Made by a program: the position numbers and the translations under genes. Positions 54,531 through 63,605 of a stretch of 64,000 nucleotides of DNA are shown piece after piece. Numbering within the stretch: the stretch's first letter is position 1; every line of letters begins with the position of its first letter. This DNA is from Metabacillus mangrovi (lineage in GTDB: Bacteria; Bacillota; Bacilli; Bacillales; Bacillaceae), in the NCBI RefSeq assembly GCF_009711125.1, contig NZ_WMIB01000011.1, forward strand, positions 1 to 64,000. Reading direction: 5' to 3'. The notes under the pieces were generated by a model, which saw only the letters and a list, made by a program, of their open reading frames with translations, searched no databases and was not told the DNA's origin.

Positions 54531-56064
54531 TTGGAGGATAAGTTAGTGTTGTATGTAAAGATTCAGGAATTGATTAGACGGAAATTTAAAGTAGCACAAC
54601 TCGCTAAGGAGCTTAAGATCTCAAGACCAACGGTTTATAAATATCTAGAGATGACATTGGAGGAAGCGAGGGCCTACTCGGTTTAGCCACATGGGAGAAA
54701 GAAAAAATTAGACCAATATAAAGAATGGATCCTTGCCTAGTTAGAAGAGTACCCTCATTTGAGTGGTGCACAAAATCATGATTGGCTGCTTGAGAGATAT
54801 CCTGAGCTGGCAGTCGGAGGAAGTACGGTACGCTCTTATGTAAAAGAAATAAGGGAGATCTATCAGATTGAAAAGAAAGTGACCGTTCGCCAGTATGAAG
54901 CCGTTCCTGAACAGCCAATGGGCAAACAGCTTCAGGTTGATTGGGGAGAAACAGAGCAGAGGACGAGCGACAACAAGGAAATCAAGCTGCACTTCATTGC
55001 GTTTGTGATGGCGCATTCCAGACAAAAATACATGGAATGGCAGACGCGTCCTTTCACCACAAAAGATGCGATCCGGTGCCATGAGCATGCCTTTCAATTT
55101 TATGGAGGACGTACAGAAGAGATGGTCTATGATCAGGATCACTTGATCGCAGTCAGCGAGAATGCAGGACAACTGCTTTTAACCGCTGAATTTCAACGGT
55201 ATGTGAGTGAACGCAAGTTTAAGGTCCATCTATGCAGACGAGCTGATCCGGAATCCAAGGGCATGATTGAAAACGTGGTGAAGTACATAAAAGGCAATTT
55301 TGCGGACAGCCGAGTGTTCAGCGACATAGAGGACTGGAATCAGCGCGCTCTACCATCAGGTTCATCAAACAACGAAAAAAAGACCAGCCGAAGTGTTTCT
55401 CCTCGAAAAGCAACACTTACAGCCAGTCTCTTCGCTGCTTTCCTATGAAAGCACCCATACCCAAAGTATAACAAGAAGTGTTAGTAAGGACAACACGATA
55501 CGTTATAAGTCAAATCGGTATTTGGTCCCGCTTGGGACCTATCAAACCCATTCTGAAAACCTTGTTTTCATTGAAGTTAAAGCAGGAGAATCCCAAACAC
55601 TTATCATTCAAGAACAAGTCGAAGGGGAGATCTTGGCCGAGCATGAAATCAGCTTAGAGAAAGGAAAGCTGATTCAGAATCGCAGCCATACACGTGATCG
55701 CTCGAAAGGAATCGATGAATTAAAACAACGGTTGATCTCCTCTTTTACCGATCAGAGGCAAGCAGCCGTCTATCTTGATGAAATCAGTAAGCGATACCCT
55801 AGGTATCGGCGGGATCACTTCTCCATCATTCAAGAGGTGATCCAAAAGTATTCAGCCAGTATCGATGCGGTTATGACCAGGTGCTCGACAGAAAGATTGT
55901 ATAGTGCCAATTTCCGGGATATGGCCCATCATTATCATACATCCAGTCATGTCCCGGTGCAGGAAATCAAAGCTCTTCAGGCCCACTCGGCCAGACATTC
56001 CGAAATCAAGGCCTCTGCCCGTTCTCTAAATACCTACACCTCTATTTTAGAAGGGCGGGCATGA
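54531..56064 (+). pseudogene. istA: IS21-family transposase IstA, two nonsense codons and a frameshift
   Basis: Start TTG at 54531 follows GGAGGATAGG. The N-terminal helix-turn-helix is AQLAKELKISRPTVYKYLE. In-frame TAG codons interrupt YSV-PHGRKKK (near 54684) and WILA-LEEYPHL (near 54739); both look like Lys AAG changed to TAG. The rve catalytic core follows (LQVDWGETE with the first Asp; MVYDQDHLIAV; ADPESKGMIENVVKYIKGNF with the Glu). Near 55345 the frame shifts by one extra base and continues as ALYHQVHQTTKKRPAEVF to the stop at 56064. The protein would cut and join IS ends. Confidence 0.9.
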
Positions 56065-56828
56065 TGAATAAAACAGTGAATGAACTGCAGAATCAATTCC
56101 GTCAGTTACGTTTAGCAGAAACAGCGGAGGAGCCGCCACGGCTTCTCCGCGAAGCTGAAAAGGCATCGTGGACCTATCTGGAATTTTTAGAGGCCATCAC
56201 CCGGTATGAATTGGTCAAACGAGAAGCCAAAAGTCTAGAGAAAAGAATGAAATGGGCTCGCTTTCCCTTTGTGAAATCGTTAGAGGAATTCGAATTGGAA
56301 GGACAAAATGTGTTGACTGCCCGTCAGTTGAACCAGCTTAGGGAATTGAACTGGCTGGAGCAGCAGTACAACCTAATCCTTTTGGGGCCTCCAGGCATAG
56401 GGAAAACATTTATCGCCGTTGGGTTAGGGCTTGAAGCAGTCCAAAGAGGATTTCACGTTTACTTTGTCACGATGGGAGAACTTATCCAGCTCTTAAAAAC
56501 AGAGGAGTATTTGAACAAGTCAAAGGCGCAGCTTAAGAGACTCAGAAGTGCAGACCTGGTCATCGTTGATGACTTGATGTACATGGCGATGGACCAGAGA
56601 GAGGCAAACTTATTCTTTCATTTGATCAACCATCTATACGAACGAAGTTCAATCGTTCTAACATCCAATAAAAGTCCAGATGAATGGGGGAATTTAATTG
56701 GGGATCAAGGCATAACAACGGCCATTTTGGATCGATTACTTCATCGTGTAGAAGTCATTTATGGGAAAGAAGATGAAGAAAGTCATCGAATGAAAAATCG
56801 GAAAAGCATCTTTTTAGCAAAAGTGTAA
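56061..56828 (+). CDS. istB: IS21-family helper ATPase IstB
   Basis: The 255-residue DnaC-like AAA+ protein has Walker A GPPGIGKT (about 109-116), Walker B LVIVDDLMYM (about 167-176), and SSIVLTSNKSPDEWGNL. It assists IstA in target choice. Its start overlaps the istA stop (ATGA), as is standard for the family. It appears intact although its partner is dead. Confidence 0.92.
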   Translation: MMNKTVNELQNQFRQLRLAETAEEPPRLLREAEKASWTYLEFLEAITRYELVKREAKSLEKRMKWARFPFVKSLEEFELEGQNVLTARQLNQLRELNWLEQQYNLILLGPPGIGKTFIAVGLGLEAVQRGFHVYFVTMGELIQLLKTEEYLNKSKAQLKRLRSADLVIVDDLMYMAMDQREANLFFHLINHLYERSSIVLTSNKSPDEWGNLIGDQGITTAILDRLLHRVEVIYGKEDEESHRMKNRKSIFLAKV

Positions 56829-56872
56829 AAAGGAAATGAGCAAAAAGTGTAAAATTCAACTTGACGTCTACA

Positions 56873-57504
56873 CTCCCTTTCTTTGCACCTAAACTAATTA
56901 ATTTATCTATAGGGTGTTGAAAATTACTTCTACCAAATTTCTCACGTCCTCCATGGAGAATTGTATTCAGTATTGGTCTGCCTTCTAAATAGTTAACTAT
57001 TGCTTGAAGTGCGGAACATCCAGACCGTATAGGCGAATACCAACCATTATCTAGCCACATTTGAGTAATATACAAAAATGTTCCAGTATAGTTATGAATT
57101 ATTTCTCCATGTTGAATATCACTTGTATTAGGATCGGAAATCCAAAGAGCAAAATATTTAAGGTCAGGAGTATCTTTTAAAGATTCCGGTGGAAATATTA
57201 TTTGTGTTGCTTTCATTGTTTCAAGAACAAATGCTTTTCCATTATTATTAAATGAATCATACATATCCCTAGGTCTACTATATTGTAAAGCATCCTTACT
57301 TTTAAGATATTTTAACAGTAGCTCAATTTTTTCATGGTTATTCATATTTCGAACTACGTTTTCTTCGCTAATATCTGCTTTTATACCTGCTAAGCTATAA
57401 GAGACTGTTTTTCTTTTTTTATAATCTCTCGGATATAAATTTCTTGGGATTTGATCTACAAAACTATTTAAGACAGTTTCATTTATAAAGATATCATTTC
57501 TCAT
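56873..57504 (-). pseudogene. Island gene truncated by IS21 insertion (5' part)
   Basis: About 210 residues from MRNDIFINETVLNSFVDQIP to HPIDKLISLGAKKG are native; the reading frame then enters IS sequence. The start ATG at 57504 follows GGAGG. No family is recognised; it contains FALWISDPNTSDIQHGEIIH and SGCSALQAIVNYLEGRPILN. It is 83 bases downstream of the DUF6602-like gene on the same strand, so the two probably formed a pair now inactivated. Its C-terminal 27 codons are on the far side of the IS. Confidence 0.75.
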
Positions 57505-57587
57505 AGTCCAAACTTTTCCTCCAAGTCCATAAATATTTTAAATTTTCGATAACTAAAACTGTATTTTATTATTATTTTTCTAGTAAT

Positions 57588-58352
57588 TTAATAATCGTAA
57601 CATCTAGGAACATTCCATTTTATAAAGTTTTCTTTACCCTCTGGAATAGGATAAAGATGGTTATACATTGCTTCTGGAATTCCAAATAATTCAATTCTAT
57701 TATTAATAATATCTAATAAATTAGAGAAAAAATAACTCGTTGCCAAATCCTTAATAGCATAACAACTAAACTTCTCCTCTTCACTCCATTTTTTTATAAA
57801 GGCCCCATCATTAGAAACAATATGATTTAAGCCATTATTTTTTAATAATGCATCTAATAAAGAATCTTTAAATTGACCATTTCTTGGATTTTCTAATAAT
57901 TTTGATGAGTGATTTTGATTATTGTTTGCTTCTCCAAAAATAAATAACCCATTAAATATTAAATTCTCCCTTATAATCTCTCCTACTTTACTTGCTTTAA
58001 AAATCGCTTCTGCGATTTTATTCCTATCAGGATTTGATTTCACTTCAATTATTCCCAATACACTTTTTGGTTGAACAATTATAAAGTCATTTTCTTTAAA
58101 ATATAATGGCAATGATGAATTATAAATAATTATATCAATTTGGGTAGATATATTATCGCCGTCCTTAACGAAACCTGTTCCTACCTCAATATTATTAGGG
58201 AGAAATCTTTTTAAAAAATTCATTAGAATTACTTCCTTATATCTACCATCCTCACCCCAATGGGTAGAACCTATTAAATATCTAATCCTATTTTTAGTGG
58301 CGTTAAATTCATGAGCAATCGATTTTTGATACTCTAAAGAGTTAGGACCCAT
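57588..58352 (-). CDS. DUF6602-like putative nuclease
   Basis: The 254-residue protein has KNRIRYLIGSTHWGEDGRYK, then a PD-(D/E)XK-like core: VGTGFVKDGDNISTQIDIII (Asp) and VQPKSVLGIIEVKSNPDR (Glu-x-Lys). This layout is that of DUF6602 proteins, which occur in defence islands and are thought to be nucleases; activity is inferred. The ATG at 58352 follows GTGGAG. The downstream partner gene is broken by the IS. Confidence 0.7.
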   Translation of the reverse strand: MGPNSLEYQKSIAHEFNATKNRIRYLIGSTHWGEDGRYKEVILMNFLKRFLPNNIEVGTGFVKDGDNISTQIDIIIYNSSLPLYFKENDFIIVQPKSVLGIIEVKSNPDRNKIAEAIFKASKVGEIIRENLIFNGLFIFGEANNNQNHSSKLLENPRNGQFKDSLLDALLKNNGLNHIVSNDGAFIKKWSEEEKFSCYAIKDLATSYFFSNLLDIINNRIELFGIPEAMYNHLYPIPEGKENFIKWNVPRCYDY

Positions 58353-58438
58353 TATGTATCTCTCCACTTCATATTATTCTACTTATTACTTGTAAACGGT
58401 TCTCAGTAATGGTTTAAATGCTATTTTAGGCATATCAT

Positions 58439-59418
58439 CTAATCTTCACTGTTTAACATCCATACTTTTTTCAATGGAATTTCTGCTTTTATGTCATCAC
58501 TAAGTGCATCGTAGTTTTCTAGAAGTTGTTCTATTATTTTTGCAGAATCCCATAATCGCACTCGGAAGAACTGCTTTGGAATTTCTTTCATTACAGAGTT
58601 TTCGAAGCCACTCCAAGAAATAAGTAGCCCATAATCTGCATTAAAATTACTCATAGTCCCAATTAGTTGATCCATTGTTGGACGGTCTACAGGTGAATCT
58701 GTAGTTTTCACTTGAACACAAATTTTCGGGGGGCTAAATCCTAATGTATTCGCTGCTGCTAAAATATCCACCCCTTGATTTGACCCTTCAGGGCTTCTAT
58801 ATGTTGTAAATCCTTTTGCTTTCAGAATTTCTTCTATTAGCATTTCCATCTTATGCCCTTTAAATTTCCTGATAATATGCTCTGAAATTCTATCTTCGAT
58901 ATACTCTTCAAAATCAGGTATTCCCTCATCTTCAGTATCTTCAATTCTTTCAGGGATTGGTTTATGGGCTACTTGCCAATTATTCTTGTACATCTCTTTA
59001 ATGCGTTCCTCAGCATTATTTTTATGTATTTTACAAACTGTCATAAAAGCACCCATTGAATACAAAATATCCTGTTCAAATCTGTCTCTTGGAACATCTA
59101 ATGAAAACCACTCTACATCTCGATAATGAAAATATGGATTTTCTAAGTTTGGATTGTATTGGTAGTTACCTGTAATTTTACCAAAATGAATCGTTCGATT
59201 AAGCATACTAGGTAATACAACCCAATCACCGATAAGCATTCGATGAGCAATGGGATATATTTGTGATGCCCAATTTATTGCCGTCTTTTCTTTTTCTAAA
59301 TCATACTTTTTAACCAAAAACGAATATAATTCTTCTTTTTTTTGAAATTTATTTAGATCAACAAAAACTTATTTTCATACTCACCATCGGAACCTGCTCG
59401 AAATAACCAAATGCTCAA
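58439..59418 (-). pseudogene. Second Mrr-type nuclease gene, single-base frameshift near the start
   Basis: The start is TTG at 59418 with GGAGG upstream; it encodes LSIWLFRAGSDGEYENKFL and then meets a stop. With one base added near 59355-59370, the frame continues DLNKFQKKEELYSFLVKKYD and on to the end without a further stop. The rest has a PUA-like N-terminal domain (RTIHFGKITGNYQYNP; DILYSMGAFMTVCKI) and a C-terminal Mrr domain with GSNQGVDILAAANTLG and ICVQVKTTDSP. The layout matches the intact enzyme at 36171-37151 but sequence identity is low. It is the gene of the island nearest to rlmH. Confidence 0.8.
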
Positions 59419-59588
59419 ACGTATAACCTCCAAATTTTGTAATTCCATATCAACAGTATACCAAAATTGCTTGGTGAGCTTTTCACTTAGTATGTAAAAA
59501 ATTTGAATTGCAATCTAGCACAAAATACGTTCGATATTTAAATTATTTTTTACTTCCTTTTTATTTTTAAACAAATAGAATTCTTAAA

Positions 59589-59621
59589 AACAAAAAAAGA
59601 CAAGTTCATTTAATTGAACCT
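59589..59621 (-). terminator. Terminator downstream of rlmH
   Basis: On the minus strand AGGTTCA pairs with TGAACTT, followed by GTCTTTTTTTG. It lies about 95 bases past the rlmH stop and inside the island edge. Confidence 0.75.
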
Positions 59622-59713
59622 GCCTTATTATGTAGAATAAGATTGTTTCTATTTATTTTTATATTCGTTGATTTTATTTATATTAAATGTCATCTCATAT
59701 TTACTGTTTACCA

Positions 59714-59734
59714 TCACTTGTGATAAGGTTCCCC
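59714..59734 (-). other. Right attachment site: 3' end of rlmH
   Basis: The last 18 bases of rlmH, GAACCTTATCACAAGTGA, match the staphylococcal SCC attachment consensus GARGCDTATCAYAARTRA at all but one position. They are repeated with synonymous changes at 31742-31762. The coding sequence is preserved by insertion, as in SCC. Confidence 0.8.
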
Positions 59735-60193
59735 CCGCACAATCCGAAAAGCCCGATAAACCTGCTCCACCAAAATCAGCCTCATTAATTGATGCGGAAA
59801 CGTCATTTTGCTAAATGACAGCGTATCATTTGCACGTTTCATCACTCCATCACTCAATCCGAGCGATCCCCCAATCACAAACGCAACCTTACTTTTCCCG
59901 TAAGTCGCGAGTCTGTCCAGATCCGATGCCAGCTGCTCAGAAGACTTCATCTTTCCTTCAATAGCTAGGGCGATGACATGGGTATCGTCTGAAATCTTCC
60001 CCAGGATTCGTTCGCCTTCTTTGTCCTTCACGATTTTCATATCCAGATCACTCAAATTTTCCGGCGCTTTTTCGTCGGGCAGCTCGATGATGTCCATTTT
60101 GGCGTAGGCGCTGAGGCGCTTTAGGTATTCGTCGATTCCTTGCTTGAGGTATTTTTCTTTTAGTTTTCCGACTGTGATGATTGTGATATTCAC
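59714..60193 (-). CDS. rlmH: 23S rRNA (pseudouridine1915-N3)-methyltransferase RlmH
   Basis: The 159-residue SPOUT-type methyltransferase shows the family pattern [20 protein letters not shown] at the start, [29 protein letters not shown] (SAM knot) and the highly conserved end [20 protein letters not shown] with RGEPYHK. It methylates pseudouridine 1915 in helix 69 of 23S rRNA. The start is GTG at 60193 after AAGGTGGGG. Its 3' end is the target of SCC-type integration. Product is intact. Confidence 0.95.
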   Translation of the reverse strand: MNITIITVGKLKEKYLKQGIDEYLKRLSAYAKMDIIELPDEKAPENLSDLDMKIVKDKEGERILGKISDDTHVIALAIEGKMKSSEQLASDLDRLATYGKSKVAFVIGGSLGLSDGVMKRANDTLSFSKMTFPHQLMRLILVEQVYRAFRIVRGEPYHK

Positions 60194-60197
60194 AGGT

Positions 60198-60499
60198 TAT
60201 CCCCACCTTGATGATGTGTTATGAACATGAGTTATCCACAAATGTGTATTTCCTATCCACAGATGGTGGCGAATGTTTATTCCCCTACTATATATACGGC
60301 GGGGTTTTCGCACAATTCACAGGCTGTGGATAACCTGTTTGTTTCTTCAATTTTTATTATTTCCGGAGCCAGTTCGTGCTCATCAACATACATATCTATT
60401 GCTGTTTCGACATGATCTGCGCATGCTTTCATGGTGATTCCTCCTTATCCACAAGTGGATGATGGTTTTATTGTACACGAATTTCGCTATTTATCCACA
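60198..60499. promoter_or_regulatory. DnaA-box cluster upstream of rlmH
   Basis: TTATCCACA occurs at 60232-60240, 60445-60453 and 60491-60499, and in reverse at 60325-60333. Near matches are at 60198 (TTATCCCCA) and 60253 (CTATCCACA). In B. subtilis one of the oriC-proximal DnaA-box clusters that restrain initiation is, as I recall, at the rlmH homologue yydA. The cluster overlaps the small CxxH/CxxC gene. Confidence 0.8.
60277..60432 (-). CDS. CxxH/CxxC small protein
   Basis: The 51-residue protein MKACADHVETAIDMYVDEHE... has CADH (Cys4, His7) and CELC (Cys38, Cys41), a likely zinc site, and ends ENPAVYIVGE. This is the small CxxH/CxxC protein found between htrA and rlmH in Bacillaceae. ATG at 60432 follows AGGAGG. 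Function is unknown. Two perfect DnaA boxes flank the gene and one lies inside it. Confidence 0.88.
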   Translation of the reverse strand: MKACADHVETAIDMYVDEHELAPEIIKIEETNRLSTACELCENPAVYIVGE

Positions 60500-60525
60500 A
60501 CCTGAAAGGTGAAAAGCCGGCAAAT

Positions 60526-60557
60526 GAAAACCCCGAAGTGCTTATGCATTCCGGGGT
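60526..60557 (-). terminator. Terminator downstream of htrA
   Basis: ACCCCG pairs with CGGGGT with inner pairing; on the minus strand TTTTCATTTG follows. It ends the walJ-htrA end of the yyc transcription unit. Confidence 0.75.
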
Positions 60558-60584
60558 GACTGTGCTCACTCTTGGTCGGGCTTA

Positions 60585-60711
60585 TTGGAGCGGAAGGGCG
60601 ACACTCCTGCGGGAACAGCGGGACAGGTGAGACCCCACAGATGCACAGCATCGAGGAGGCTCACCGCCCGCCCCGCGGAAAGGGAGTCCTGCAGCGGAAA
60701 TAAGCCACCCA
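60585..60711. repeat. Structured GC-rich intergenic repeat element of Bacillaceae type
   Basis: The 127-base segment GGAGCGGAAGGGCGACACTC ... GAGTCCTGCAGCGGAAAT is much more GC-rich than its surroundings. It holds inner pairing GGTGAG/CTCACC and ATGC/GCAT, and near-repeated ends (GCGGAAGGG and GCGGAAAGGG). I recall near-identical elements scattered in intergenic regions of many Bacillaceae. It has no convincing coding frame and may be a small mobile RNA-like element. Confidence 0.65.
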
Positions 60712-60722
60712 CTAAACCAAGT

Positions 60723-61934
60723 TTAACTTCCCTGCGTCTGCGATTCCCCAAGCCTTACCTTCACCGACTTCTTATCTCCGCCGCGGTAGTACGTGATTGT
60801 CACCGAATCGCCCGGCTTCAATTCATACAGTACTTTTCGAAGCTGGATGATGTCCTTGATTTCTTTGCCGTCCATTTGCGTGATGACGTCCATTTGCTTC
60901 ATGCCCGCTTTTCCTGCAGGGGAGAGGGGATCGGCTTCAAAGACGACGACGCCTTTCGTGACGCTGTCCGGCAGCTTGAGTGTTTCTTTATGGTGATAGC
61001 TCGATACTTCATCAAGGGAGCGCATGCTCAGGCCGAGGAACGGGCGGCGGACTTCGCCGTACGTTTCGAGGTCCTTGATGACGGGTTGGGCGACGTTGAC
61101 CGGGATGGCGAGGCCGATTCCTTCAACAGAGGACTCGGCGATTTTCATCGAGTTGATGCCGATGACCTTGCCGTCCATGTTGATCAATGCCCCGCCGCTG
61201 TTGCCCGGGTTGATGGCTGCGTCCGTTTGGAGCACTTCAGAGTTCCAGTCCGGCTGGCCGTCACCGTTCTCGTCGATCGGAATCGCCCGCTCGGTTCCGG
61301 AGATGATGCCCTGAGTGACAGAGCCTGCGAACTGGAGGCCGAGCGGGTTGCCGATCGCGATCGCCGGCTCACCTGGTTTTACTTTATCAGAGTCGCCGAA
61401 CGGGGCGACGTTTTTGATTTTGCTGCTGTCGACTTCCAGAACGGCGAGGTCGGTCAGCTTGTCACTGCCGAGAATTTTAGCAGGGACGCGCGCGCCGTCG
61501 GAGAGGCTGATTTCCACCTGTGAGGCGCCTTCGATAACGTGATGGTTGGTGACGACAAAGGCGGTGCCGACGTCTTTTTTATAGATGACGCCGGAGCCTG
61601 TCCCCGCCTCACTGCCTTCGTCTTCCTCCCAGAACCCGGACTGCTGGATGTTGATGACGCCGACGACAGAGCTTGAGACCTTGCTGACGATGTTCGTGAT
61701 GTCCGAGCTCACATCCACATTGACCTGCTTTTCGGGTCCGGCTGGCTCGTTGTTTCCGTTTTCCTCTGTGCCCGGCTGCAGGCCGCCGCTGATGAAATCA
61801 TTGACGGTCGGTCCGGCAAGGAGAACGAGCAGCCCGCCGAGAACCGCACCCGTGATACCGGCGAGAAACCAGCCGCCGCGGTTGCCCTTCTGCCGGCGAG
61901 GCGGCTCCTGATAATCCTGATCATAATACCCCAC
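60723..61934 (-). CDS. htrC: HtrA-like membrane serine protease
   Basis: The 403-residue protein has a short cytoplasmic N-terminus, a membrane anchor (about 21-41), an S1C trypsin-like domain with triad His132 (TNHHVIEGA), Asp162 ([10 protein letters not shown]) and Ser246 (NPGNSGGAL), and a C-terminal PDZ domain (about 305-395, [17 protein letters not shown]). It degrades or chaperones misfolded exported proteins. Position after walJ corresponds to B. subtilis yyxA/htrC. The start is GTG at 61934 following AAAGGAG. Confidence 0.9.
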   Translation of the reverse strand: MGYYDQDYQEPPRRQKGNRGGWFLAGITGAVLGGLLVLLAGPTVNDFISGGLQPGTEENGNNEPAGPEKQVNVDVSSDITNIVSKVSSSVVGVINIQQSGFWEEDEGSEAGTGSGVIYKKDVGTAFVVTNHHVIEGASQVEISLSDGARVPAKILGSDKLTDLAVLEVDSSKIKNVAPFGDSDKVKPGEPAIAIGNPLGLQFAGSVTQGIISGTERAIPIDENGDGQPDWNSEVLQTDAAINPGNSGGALINMDGKVIGINSMKIAESSVEGIGLAIPVNVAQPVIKDLETYGEVRRPFLGLSMRSLDEVSSYHHKETLKLPDSVTKGVVVFEADPLSPAGKAGMKQMDVITQMDGKEIKDIIQLRKVLYELKPGDSVTITYYRGGDKKSVKVRLGESQTQGS

Positions 61935-62000
61935 TGTGTCCAGCTCCTTTTTTGCTTGCTTCTATTTAGTATTATACTCAAAGCATGGCAAAAAAATAAA

Positions 62001-62795
62001 TTATACCGCGGTCAATGGTGTCGGGTTGATTGGGTCGGTATCAAACAGGCTGACGGTATCACCGATAACGAAGCCCTTGCTCTCGAGTGTCTGCTGAACC
62101 GACATCCTGGCGAGGTCCTTCATATTGTTGTCCCGGCTCAGGTGGGCAAGGTAGATCCGCGATGTCTGGTCACCGATGACGTCTGACATCGCGAGGGCAG
62201 CATCTTCATTGGAGACGTGGCCGACGTCTGACAAGATGCGGCGCTTGATGCTCCAAGGATAATGGCCCATCCGCAGCATGCTCACATCGTGGTTGCTTTC
62301 AAACACGAAGGCGTTCGCATCGCGGATCATGCCCTTCATCCGGTCGCTCACATAGCCCGTATCGGTTATGAGGGCAAGTTTGCGGCCGTTATGGTGAAAC
62401 ACGTAAAACATCGGTTCTGCGGCATCATGGGAAACACCGAAGGACTGGATATCCAGCCCTCCGAAGGTTTTGACGGTGTCGGTTTCAAAATGGAACTTCT
62501 GATCGGCCGGAATTTCACCGGTCAGCGTGTCCATCGCGTTCCATGTTTTTGCATTGGCGTAGATCGGCACCTTATGCTTCCGGGCTGCCACGCCGAGGCC
62601 TTTAATATGGTCGCTGTGTTCGTGGGTGACAAAAATGCCGCTCAAATCGTCCATGCTCTTGCCGATTTTGGCCATCAGCAGGCCGAGCTGTTTATTGCTC
62701 AGGCCCGCATCCACCAAGAAGGACTGTCCATCGGCTTCGACATAAATGGCATTCCCTGTACTTCCGCTCGCAAGTACGCTGAACTGCAAGCTCAT
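62001..62795 (-). CDS. walJ: Metallo-beta-lactamase-fold exonuclease WalJ (YycJ)
   Basis: The 264-residue protein starts [20 protein letters not shown] and carries the metal site [11 protein letters not shown] (about 57-67), plus VFESNHDV and a later His in LAHLSRDNN. YycJ is a 5'-3' DNA exonuclease-like protein linked with mismatch repair and wall homeostasis. I choose ATG 62795, nine bases after GGAG, over the ATG two codons earlier. The ribosome site overlaps the end of yycI. Confidence 0.92.
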   Translation of the reverse strand: MSLQFSVLASGSTGNAIYVEADGQSFLVDAGLSNKQLGLLMAKIGKSMDDLSGIFVTHEHSDHIKGLGVAARKHKVPIYANAKTWNAMDTLTGEIPADQKFHFETDTVKTFGGLDIQSFGVSHDAAEPMFYVFHHNGRKLALITDTGYVSDRMKGMIRDANAFVFESNHDVSMLRMGHYPWSIKRRILSDVGHVSNEDAALAMSDVIGDQTSRIYLAHLSRDNNMKDLARMSVQQTLESKGFVIGDTVSLFDTDPINPTPLTAV

Positions 62796-62801
62796 TTGCA
62801 T

Positions 62802-63605
62802 TCACTCCAATTTTTTCTGCTGATTCGGTCTGACGACCTGTGTATCATAGGCGTTCACGAAATAAAAGTCCTTGTTGTTGATTTCGACATACCAGTGCGG
62901 CTGCAGCGACTGAGACGCGATATCCTGTCCCTGGGACGTATAATAGCCGAGTGTCATTTCCGTTACTTCACTCTTCGGCTTCAAGTCGTTCTCGTTGTAT
63001 AGACGGGCGAGCGCTTCAAGCGCCGTCGCCGTATCCTGAGGCTGTTCCTCTTCATCAGCCGTATCCATGTACGTCTGTTCATAGGAAATGATCTCGCGGT
63101 TCTCGTTCAGATGGAGGACGATGGATCCCAGCTGCTTATCGCCGCTCTTCTGGTATACGATCCGGTCGTTCACCCGCTGGAAATACGTGATCGTGCTATT
63201 TTCTCTGTTGTAGGACCACAGCACATATTCACTGCCGCTGATGAGCTGGGCCGAGACGAAGGTATCGGCCTTCGCCAGGTCATCCTTGTCCACCTTCACC
63301 GGCTCCACAAGTTTCATTGCAAGCCGGTATGGATCCTGTTCTTTAAACGCGGGCTCCTGCTCCTTGAGGGAGGACCGCTCTTCATCTGTAAACAGATGCC
63401 GTTCCGCTTTAAGAGGCGGCAGGTCAGGTGTGTCATCGAGAGGCGGATACGTGATCGCTTCTTCCTTGAACTGATCCGTCACAGAAGCGTCCTGGATGTT
63501 CTTGTATTTGTTCGTGATCACAAGCTGGGAGTACTGCCAGACAAGGAACAGATCCAGAACGAGGAACGCGAAAATGAAGATTGTCTTCGTCTTACTCCAA
63601 TCCAT
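62802..63605 (-). CDS. yycI: WalK regulator YycI
   Basis: The 267-residue protein starts MDWSKTKTIFIFAFLVLDLF (membrane helix about 7-26), followed by an extracellular domain with FAYETKSG-like strands and ending in WYVEINNKDFYFVNAYDTQV. YycI with YycH binds the sensor kinase WalK in the membrane and holds down the essential WalRK cell-wall response. ATG at 63605 follows GGAGGAGG and overlaps the yycH end by 14 bases. Confidence 0.92.
   Translation of the reverse strand: MDWSKTKTIFIFAFLVLDLFLVWQYSQLVITNKYKNIQDASVTDQFKEEAITYPPLDDTPDLPPLKAERHLFTDEERSSLKEQEPAFKEQDPYRLAMKLVEPVKVDKDDLAKADTFVSAQLISGSEYVLWSYNRENSTITYFQRVNDRIVYQKSGDKQLGSIVLHLNENREIISYEQTYMDTADEEEQPQDTATALEALARLYNENDLKPKSEVTEMTLGYYTSQGQDIASQSLQPHWYVEINNKDFYFVNAYDTQVVRPNQQKKLE

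Larger units (their letters stand above)
54421..56872 (+). mobile_element. IS21-family insertion sequence, degenerate
   Basis: The element has IstA- and IstB-type genes between related ends: the left end begins TGTAAACGCTAG with AGTTTTTGCTTAG further in, and the right end read inward begins TGTAGACGTCAAG with ACTTTTTGCTCAT further in. Length is 2452 bases. Only a 2-base CT is shared by the flanks, so no normal 4-8 base target duplication remains. istA has two stops and a frameshift, so the element cannot move by itself; istB is intact. Confidence 0.85.

Noticed and set aside
54334-56872. A normal 4-8 base target duplication for the IS21 element.
   Set aside because: Only CT is shared by the two flanks after placing the ends at the paired TGT/ACA termini.
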